This document shows, in pieces, positions 58,873 through 64,000 of a stretch of 64,000 bases of DNA. Numbering within the stretch: position 1 is the first letter of the stretch; every line of letters starts with the position of its first letter. Where the stretch lies: NCBI GenBank assembly GCA_910576325.1, contig CAJTIM010000004.1, forward strand, positions 62,001-126,000. The letters are read 5' to 3'. Both the position numbers and the translations under genes were made by a program. The DNA is from Clostridia bacterium (GTDB taxonomy: Bacteria; Bacillota; Clostridia; Lachnospirales; Lachnospiraceae). Under the pieces are notes generated by a model. That model was not told the origin of the DNA. It did not search any database and worked only from the letters and a program-made list of their open reading frames with translations.

Positions 58873-59613
58873 TTATCCTTTTGCATCAATAACGGAAAGC
58901 GGATCAATTGGCTCATCATTTAAAAGAACCTGATAGTCCAGCTGACAGTCATCGGATGTAATGGTCATTAACGTATCTCCGGCTTCTACCTGTGCACCCT
59001 CCTCCGTGTTTACTTCACAGTCCTGGTGAAGCAGATAGCGTGTCTTATAGCCCCCTTCATGTTCCACCTCAATAATATGAGCATATGTGTCATCGGAGCT
59101 GACGGCTGTCACGACGCCGTTCCCGGCGGCAACAATATGGCCGTCCGTGTAAGCGCTGATGGCAATGTAGGGCTGCTCCTCCGAATAGGATGTTTTCAAA
59201 ATACCGGCGCCGTCGGAGGGGTATAGGCTGGGAAAGGCGGGATCCGCAGCATCCTCCGATTCTTCTTCCCGGGGCTCTTCCTCCGGTACATCCGCAGCCT
59301 CGGTCTGACGGCGTAAGGCCTCATTCTCCGCAGCAAGTGTCAATTTATCTTTTGTCAGGTCTTCCCGTTCCGTCTCAAGAGTTTGAAGCTGTTCCTTCAA
59401 AGCGGCGACCTCCTGTCGGAGAACCTGCCTCACTCCGTCAGCCACGGAGGCCTGGTAGATGAGCCAGCCTATGACAAGACAGAGGCCGACGATGAGACCG
59501 GCACAAAGACGAAGTGTAAAAGCGGAAACCTGGAACTGTCTGCTTTTTCCATCTGTGTTGGAGACCATAAGAACGGAATAGATTTCTTTACGTTTATGTC
59601 TCTGGTTTTTCAT
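58873..59613 (-). CDS. Membrane-anchored degenerate LytM/M23-like protein
   Basis: A 246-residue protein with a basic cytosolic N-terminus, one membrane helix (about residues 33-55), a coiled coil of about 50 residues (Leu/Glu/Lys heptads), an acidic linker, and a C-terminal LytM-like domain. The domain keeps its fold motifs (NGVVTAVSSDDTYAHIIEV, GDTLMTITSDD) but the catalytic His-x-His of M23 peptidases is replaced by QLDYQV, so it should be inactive, as in EnvC- or SpoIIQ-type regulators. ATG 59613 follows AGGAGG; a longer start at 59637 is rejected. It is 42 bases from the bactofilin gene. Confidence 0.85.
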   Translation of the reverse strand: MKNQRHKRKEIYSVLMVSNTDGKSRQFQVSAFTLRLCAGLIVGLCLVIGWLIYQASVADGVRQVLRQEVAALKEQLQTLETEREDLTKDKLTLAAENEALRRQTEAADVPEEEPREEESEDAADPAFPSLYPSDGAGILKTSYSEEQPYIAISAYTDGHIVAAGNGVVTAVSSDDTYAHIIEVEHEGGYKTRYLLHQDCEVNTEEGAQVEAGDTLMTITSDDCQLDYQVLLNDEPIDPLSVIDAKG

Positions 59614-59664
59614 AGAATAACCTCCTATGCTCTCCATTGTAACACAAAATTTAGAAAAAGAAAA

Positions 59665-61491
59665 CTATTTATGATTCATTGCGGCTCTCTTTCGGAGAGT
59701 GGGATCCAGGATCTTCTTGCGGATTCTTAAGGACTTGGGCGTAATCTCCAGATACTCGTCCGTATCAATAAACTCCAGACACTGTTCCAGGCTTAAAACT
59801 CTGGGCGGTGTCAGCTTCAGGGCCTCATCCGCACTGGAGGAACGCGTGTTGGTCAGCTTTTTGGTCTTGCATACATTCAGCTCAATATCCTCCGCCTTGC
59901 CGTTCTGGCCGATGACCATACCGGCATAAACCTTTTCGCCGGGGCCGATAAAGAGAGAGCCTCTCTCCTGGGCGTTAAAGAGACCGTAGGTAATGGCTTC
60001 TCCGGCTTCAAAAGCAATCAGCGACCCTTGCTTGCGGTACTGAATGTCTCCCTTGTAGGGGCCGTAGCCCTCGAAAATCGTATTCAGGACGCCGGTTCCC
60101 TTGGTGTCCGTGAGAAATTCGCCCCGGTATCCAATCAGGCCCCGGGCGGGAATGAGGAATTCCAGACGTGTGGAGCCGCTGCCGTTGCTGTTCATATTCA
60201 GCAGCTCGCCCTTGCGTTCCCCGAGCTTCTGAATAACATTTCCCGAATACTCGTCGTCCACATCAATGTAGGCGCGCTCCATGGGCTCCAGCTTATGTCC
60301 CTTTTCATCCGTACGGTAGAGAACCTCCGCCTTGCTTACGGCGAATTCATAGCCCTCGCGGCGCATATTTTCTATTAAGACGGATAAATGAAGCTCGCCC
60401 CGTCCCGATACTTTGAAACATTCGGTAGTTTCCGTCTCCTCCACCCGGAGGCTGACGTCCGTATTCAGCTCCCGGAACAAACGGTCACGCAGATGGCGGG
60501 AGGTGACATATTTTCCTTCCTTTCCCGCAAGGGGGCTGTCATTTACCAGAAAATGCATGGCGATGGTGGGCTCGGAGATTTTCTGGAAGGGGATGGGCCT
60601 AGGGTCATCCGGGGAGCACAGAGTATCTCCGATACGGATATCCGCAATGCCGGAGATGGCTACGATGGAGCCGATACCGGCTTCCGTTACATCCACCTTA
60701 TTCAGACCGTCAAATTCGTAGAGCTTACTGATCTTTACCTTTTTGCACTGATCGGGATCGTGGTGGTTGACCATCACCATCTCCTGATTGACCCGGATAG
60801 AGCCGTTGTCCACCTTGCCGACGCCGATGCGCCCCACATACTCATTATAGTCGATGGTGCTGATCAGTACCTGGGTTCCGGCCTCCGGATCCCCTTCGGG
60901 AGCGGGAATGGCGTTGATAATTGTCTCAAAGAGAGGCGTCATGTCCTTCGGTTCATCCTCCGGATTCCGGAGCGCGTAGCCGTCTCTTGCAGAGGCAAAG
61001 ACAAAGGGACAGTCAAGCTGCGCGTCCGATGCGTCCAGATCCATCAGAAGTTCCAGAACCTCGTCAATCACCTCCGCGGGCCTTGCCTCCGGCCGGTCAA
61101 TTTTATTGATACAGACGATCACCGGAAGCTCCAGCTCCAGGGCCTTGCGGAGCACAAACTTGGTCTGGGGCATAGAACCCTCAAAGGCGTCTACTACCAG
61201 AATGACGCCGTTGACCATCTTGAGAACACGCTCCACCTCACCGCCGAAATCCGCATGGCCCGGCGTATCAATGATATTGATTTTGATGTCCTTATAGGTA
61301 ACTGCCGTATTTTTGGAGAGGATGGTAATGCCGCGCTCCCGTTCAATGTCGCCGGAGTCCATTACGCGCTCGGCCACCGCCTGATTGGCGCGGAATACGC
61401 CGCTTTGCTTTAACAGCTCATCCACCAGAGTGGTTTTTCCATGGTCTACATGGGCAATAATTGCAATATTTCGAATGTCTTCTCTTTTCAT
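59665..61491 (-). CDS. typA: Ribosome-associated GTPase TypA/BipA
   Basis: A 608-residue translational GTPase of the EF-G family. The P-loop AHVDHGKTTLVD, switch regions ERERGITI and DTPGHADFGGEV, and NKIDRPEAR give the G domain; the C-terminal RGLIGYRGEFLTDTKGTG is specific to TypA. It acts in ribosome assembly and stress adaptation. AGGAAG lies before the ATG. The LytM gene follows 51 bases later on the same strand, so they may be co-transcribed. Confidence 0.96.
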   Translation of the reverse strand: MKREDIRNIAIIAHVDHGKTTLVDELLKQSGVFRANQAVAERVMDSGDIERERGITILSKNTAVTYKDIKINIIDTPGHADFGGEVERVLKMVNGVILVVDAFEGSMPQTKFVLRKALELELPVIVCINKIDRPEARPAEVIDEVLELLMDLDASDAQLDCPFVFASARDGYALRNPEDEPKDMTPLFETIINAIPAPEGDPEAGTQVLISTIDYNEYVGRIGVGKVDNGSIRVNQEMVMVNHHDPDQCKKVKISKLYEFDGLNKVDVTEAGIGSIVAISGIADIRIGDTLCSPDDPRPIPFQKISEPTIAMHFLVNDSPLAGKEGKYVTSRHLRDRLFRELNTDVSLRVEETETTECFKVSGRGELHLSVLIENMRREGYEFAVSKAEVLYRTDEKGHKLEPMERAYIDVDDEYSGNVIQKLGERKGELLNMNSNGSGSTRLEFLIPARGLIGYRGEFLTDTKGTGVLNTIFEGYGPYKGDIQYRKQGSLIAFEAGEAITYGLFNAQERGSLFIGPGEKVYAGMVIGQNGKAEDIELNVCKTKKLTNTRSSSADEALKLTPPRVLSLEQCLEFIDTDEYLEITPKSLRIRKKILDPTLRKRAAMNHK

Positions 61492-61771
61492 AACTGCTTC
61501 CTCATAACTGCTCGGACCGCATCGTATTCATGATTGCGTAAATGTCATTATCCGCAAGGGTAATTTCATAATGAATACGGCGCCGCACTTTTTCTTGTTT
61601 TTGTATCATTAACTTATACAGTTTACCACATTTATGCGGGAATACAACAGGAAAATGACCCGGGAAATAAAAAAATTATTAATTTTCCGGAAAATGGTTC
61701 TAAAGCCGTTTTCTTCTTCATATATATGTAAAGATACCAAAATACAAGAAGAAGAAGGGAGAACTTGCGTA
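61492..61771. other. Intergenic region between divergent typA and ssb
   Basis: 280 bases without a credible gene. It contains a perfect 14-base palindrome ATTTTCCGGAAAAT at 61682-61695, placed upstream of ssb, that could be an operator; no clear consensus promoter for either gene was found by eye. An in-frame extension of ssb to 61634 lacks a ribosome binding site and is not favoured. Confidence 0.5.
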
Positions 61772-62401
61772 ATGTCAGATAAGGTCATTGAAAACAACCA
61801 AGTGTCGGTAATCGGAGAAATTGTTTCGGAATTTACATTCAGCCATGAGGTCTTCGGGGAGGGCTTTTACATGATGGATGTACTGGTAAGGCGTCTGAGC
61901 GATTCGGCGGATATTATTCCGGTCATGATTTCGGAGCGGCTGATCAATGTGGAAGAGGATTATACCGGAGAGTACATCCGGGTGGCCGGCCAGTTCCGCT
62001 CCTACAACAGGCACGAAGAGAAGAAGAACAGACTGGTGCTGTCTGTGTTTGCCAGAGAGGTGGAATTTTTGGAGGATGAGGTGGAAAATGCAAAAACCAA
62101 CCAGATTTATCTGGACGGATACATATGTAAGACGCCTGTTTATCGGAAAACTCCTCTGGGCAGGGAGATTGCGGATTTGCTGATTGCGGTGAACCGCCCC
62201 TATGGAAAATCAGATTATATTCCCTGTATCTGCTGGGGCAGAAACGCCCGTTTTGCCTCCGGCTTTGAGGTGGGCGGCCATGCTCAGATCTGGGGCAGGA
62301 TACAGAGCCGGGAATATGTAAAGAAAATAGATGAAGAGGAATCGGAAAAGAGAGTGGCCTATGAGGTTTCGGTGAGCAAATTGGATTATCAGGAGAATTA
62401 A
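61772..62401 (+). CDS. Single-stranded DNA-binding protein with two OB-type domains
   Basis: A 209-residue protein. The second half (IYLDGYICKTPVYRKTPLG, REIADLLIAVNRPYGKSDYI, CICWGRNARFA) is a clear SSB OB-fold. The first 100 residues (VSVIGEIVSEFTFSHEVFG, GFYMMDVLVRR) look like a second, more diverged OB-fold. It lacks the acidic C-terminal tip (DDDIPF type) used by housekeeping SSB to recruit partners. ATG 61772 follows AAGGGAG by about ten bases. It is probably an accessory SSB and not the main replication protein. Confidence 0.82.
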   Translation: MSDKVIENNQVSVIGEIVSEFTFSHEVFGEGFYMMDVLVRRLSDSADIIPVMISERLINVEEDYTGEYIRVAGQFRSYNRHEEKKNRLVLSVFAREVEFLEDEVENAKTNQIYLDGYICKTPVYRKTPLGREIADLLIAVNRPYGKSDYIPCICWGRNARFASGFEVGGHAQIWGRIQSREYVKKIDEEESEKRVAYEVSVSKLDYQEN

Positions 62402-62445
62402 TTCCTGTATTCGGACGCGATTATAGCTTGATAATACGGAAAAAT

Positions 62446-62474
62446 TTGCATTTCCTGCGTAATTGGTGTATGAT
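62446..62474 (+). promoter_or_regulatory. Promoter and leader hairpin for the corrinoid adenosyltransferase
   Basis: TTGCAT at 62446-62451, 17 bases, and TATGAT at 62469-62474. Downstream, TGCTCC at 62516-62521 can pair with GGAGCA at 62536-62541, a hairpin just before the ribosome binding site. No B12 riboswitch could be recognised in the short leader. Confidence 0.6.
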
Positions 62475-62557
62475 AGATGCATTACACAATACCGAGATTA
62501 CAACACGACATCTGATGCTCCGGCCTTTGGTTTCGGGAGCAGGAAAGGAGTGCAGGG

Positions 62558-63043
62558 ATGGTGAAGGGACAGATTATGATTATCTGCGGCGAAGGAAAGG
62601 GCAAGACCTCTGCTGCTATTGGCCGGGGAATTACCGGAGCCAGCAATGGAAAGTCCGTGATTATCATCCGTTTCCTTAAGGGAAAGGTGAAGGAAAAGGA
62701 TGAGTTTATCAAGCGTCTGGAGCCGGATATTAAGGTTTTTTCCTTTGAAAAGTGGGATGTGGATTATCAGTCCTTGTCACCGGAGCAGCAGGCGGAGGAG
62801 GCCGTGAATATCCGTAACGGCTTGAATTTTGCCAGAAAGGTGATGACAACGGACGGGTGCGACCTTCTGATCCTGGACGAGGTTCTGGGACTGGTGGACA
62901 GGGAGATTATCACGGAGGAGGAGCTGAAGGCCCTGGTTGAGACGAAGGACGAGAGCATGGAGCTGGTTCTTACGGGAATCAATATGTGCGAATCCCTTTA
63001 TCCATATGCCGATGATGTGGTGAAGATTGACACTTTGAAATAA
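62558..63043 (+). CDS. cobO: Cob(I)yrinic acid a,c-diamide adenosyltransferase (CobO/BtuR type)
   Basis: A 161-residue P-loop enzyme that adds the adenosyl group to cobalamin precursors. MIICGEGKGKTSAAIGRG is the ATP-binding motif, typical in its unusual position next to the N-terminus. VIIIRFLKG, DLLILDEVLGLVDRE and LVLTG follow the CobA/BtuR pattern. AAAGGAG lies before the ATG. No other cobalamin gene is adjacent. Confidence 0.9.
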   Translation: MVKGQIMIICGEGKGKTSAAIGRGITGASNGKSVIIIRFLKGKVKEKDEFIKRLEPDIKVFSFEKWDVDYQSLSPEQQAEEAVNIRNGLNFARKVMTTDGCDLLILDEVLGLVDREIITEEELKALVETKDESMELVLTGINMCESLYPYADDVVKIDTLK

Positions 63044-63068
63044 GGTGCTGGAATCGGAGGAAATTTCG

Positions 63069-63097
63069 TTGACAATCAAATAGCCGTGTGGTACAGT
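63069..63097 (+). promoter_or_regulatory. Promoter for the dapA transcript
   Basis: TTGACA at 63069-63074, 17 bases, and TACAGT at 63092-63097, about 280 bases before dapA, leaving room for the riboswitch. Confidence 0.65.
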
Positions 63098-63127
63098 AAG
63101 GCTAATATGGACAATTTCATACAAGCA

Positions 63128-63292
63128 TGATAGAGGTTGCGTTCTCCAAGAGTACCTTTTCGGATATGGCAGACATAGAGGAAGGAGAGGAAAAGGGGCG
63201 GACGCCGAAAGAGACGGCTTTCTGCAGGCGGTTTCTTGGGCATATGCCGAAGAGGTATATGACTGTCATCAGACACTGATGGGGCGCTATCA
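63128..63292 (+). ncRNA. Lysine riboswitch (L-box) upstream of dapA
   Basis: The leader matches the L-box aptamer of lysC-type genes. TGATAG at 63128-63133 pairs with CTATCA at 63287-63292 as P1. The conserved core GATAGAGGTTGCG, AAGAGTA, GAAAAGGGGCGGACGCCGAA and ACTGTCATCAGACACTGATG occur in the right order. It lies between a good promoter and a terminator, before a lysine-pathway gene. An overlapping 50-codon ORF at 63127 is therefore not counted as a gene. Confidence 0.88.
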
Positions 63293-63323
63293 AAAAGAAT
63301 TCATGGTAAAAGAGCGATTCTTT

Positions 63324-63358
63324 AGGGGCGGACTTCGGTAAGGGTCGGCCCCACTTTT
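63324..63358 (+). terminator. Riboswitch-controlled terminator before dapA
   Basis: GGGGCGGAC at 63325-63333 pairs, with one mismatch, with GTCGGCCCC at 63344-63352, followed by ACTTTTGATT. High lysine would favour this terminator and lower dapA transcription, by the known L-box mechanism. Confidence 0.8.
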
Positions 63359-63378
63359 GATTCGAATGGAGGTAGGCT

Positions 63379-64000
63379 ATGGCTATTTTTAAGGGAGCGG
63401 CGGTGGCGATTGTCACACCGTTTACAGAGAACAGAGAGATTAATTTTCCGAAGCTTGCGGAGCTTCTGGACTATCAGATTGAAAATCACACGGACGCTAT
63501 TGTGATCTGCGGCACCACGGGGGAGTCTTCCACTTTGACCCATGAGGAGCATCTGGAGGCAATTAAGTTCACGATTGATCATGTGGCAGGCCGAGTTCCG
63601 GTGATTGCAGGAACAGGCTCCAATTGTACGGAGACGGCAATTTACCTGTCCAAAGAGGCGGAAAAATATGGGGCGGATGCTCTGCTGATTGTAACGCCTT
63701 ACTACAATAAGGCTACTCAGAAGGGATTGATCGTCCACTATACGGCCATTGCCGATTCCGTAAAACTGCCGATCATTATGTACAATGTTCCCGGCCGGAC
63801 TGGCTGTAATATTCAGCCTCAGACTGCCGTGGAGCTTGCTAAGAATGTGAAGAATATAGTAGGCATCAAGGAAGCCAGCGGCAATATTTCGCAGGTGGCG
63901 AAGCTGATGGAGCTTGCGGACGGATGTATCGAGCTGTATTCCGGAAATGACGATCAGGTGGTTCCTCTGCTGTCACTGGGGGGATACGGCGTGATTTCCG
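63379..64000 (+). CDS. dapA: 4-hydroxy-tetrahydrodipicolinate synthase (partial, cut by window end)
   Basis: The first 207 residues of DapA, which condenses pyruvate with aspartate semialdehyde in the first committed step to diaminopimelate and lysine. The TTG motif in [10 protein letters not shown], the catalytic Tyr in MYNVPGRTG and the Schiff-base Lys in VGIKEASGN are all present. GGAGG precedes the ATG at 63379. The reading frame is open to the window edge and about 85-90 residues are missing. It is controlled by the lysine riboswitch upstream. Confidence 0.95.
   Translation, partial: MAIFKGAAVAIVTPFTENREINFPKLAELLDYQIENHTDAIVICGTTGESSTLTHEEHLEAIKFTIDHVAGRVPVIAGTGSNCTETAIYLSKEAEKYGADALLIVTPYYNKATQKGLIVHYTAIADSVKLPIIMYNVPGRTGCNIQPQTAVELAKNVKNIVGIKEASGNISQVAKLMELADGCIELYSGNDDQVVPLLSLGGYGVIS

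Noticed and set aside
60388..61413. A 341-codon plus-strand ORF opposite typA
   Set aside because: It is the antisense shadow of TypA, whose GTPase motifs are unmistakable on the minus strand.
63127..63279. A 50-codon ORF starting MIEVAFSKST, slightly like the start of DUF1835 proteins
   Set aside because: It coincides with a lysine riboswitch whose conserved blocks explain the sequence, and it has no ribosome binding site.

Overview
The window looks like chromosome from an anaerobic, low-GC Gram-positive of the Clostridia, most likely Lachnospiraceae. This is inferred from a type III glutamine synthetase, a class II aldolase, the rho-rpmE-yqhQ-prmC-prfA gene order, strong AGGAGG ribosome binding sites, and GTG/TTG starts. 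The taxonomy comes from gene content and style, not from a database match.

About three quarters of the window (roughly 1-47 kb) is a large surface-glycopolymer region. 1-14.7 kb: MFS transporter, LbH acyltransferase, fucosyltransferase-like protein, bifunctional fucokinase/GDP-fucose pyrophosphorylase, GT4 and GT2 transferases, a DPM1-like GT2 with a DUF2304 partner, dTDP-rhamnose synthase RfbD, a GtrB-like GT2, and two polytopic GT-C-like proteins, the second lacking its catalytic-loop region. 15-19.4 kb: an unrecognised membrane protein, a Sel1-repeat protein and an MBOAT acyltransferase under one promoter. 19.4-20.6 kb: an AT-rich island with two perfect consensus promoters, small ORFs and direct repeats. 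20.6-27.7 kb: SGNH-like protein, two acyltransferase-3 proteins, a PLP aminotransferase, a TagD-type cytidylyltransferase fused to a Gfo/Idh/MocA oxidoreductase, and a CDP-glycerol glycerophosphotransferase. 28-33 kb: a housekeeping block (rho, rpmE, yqhQ, prmC, prfA). 33-47 kb: polymer genes resume with a third acyltransferase-3, a second MBOAT/SGNH pair, the 3-aminotransferase and 3,4-ketoisomerase for a dTDP-3-amino-3,6-dideoxyhexose, two GtrB-like GT2s, a GDSL hydrolase, a GT39-like transferase, a tandem CotH pair with a truncated first copy, and another large GT39-like protein on the minus strand.

Read together, the locus could activate L-fucose, L-rhamnose, a 3-amino-deoxyhexose and a CDP-polyol. 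Some sugars would pass to polyprenyl phosphate (several GtrB/DPM1-like GT2s), be added outside the membrane by GT-C proteins, and the product heavily O-acylated (two MBOAT/SGNH modules, three acyltransferase-3 proteins, LbH and GDSL enzymes). No Wzx/Wzy, Wzm/Wzt or LCP ligase was recognised in the window.

From 47 kb to the end the genes are mostly housekeeping: glmM, a nucleotidyltransferase, an ABC exporter, a DUF2156 protein, hisC, a small multidrug-export family protein, a lipid kinase, class II fba, glnN, bactofilin plus a catalytically degenerate LytM protein, typA, an OB-fold SSB, a corrinoid adenosyltransferase, and dapA (cut by the window end) behind a lysine riboswitch.

The least expected features are a dispersed repeat placed just upstream of ribosome binding sites of at least eight unrelated genes, the AT-rich island at 19.4-20.6 kb, and the aminotransferase + cytidylyltransferase-oxidoreductase fusion + TagF trio.
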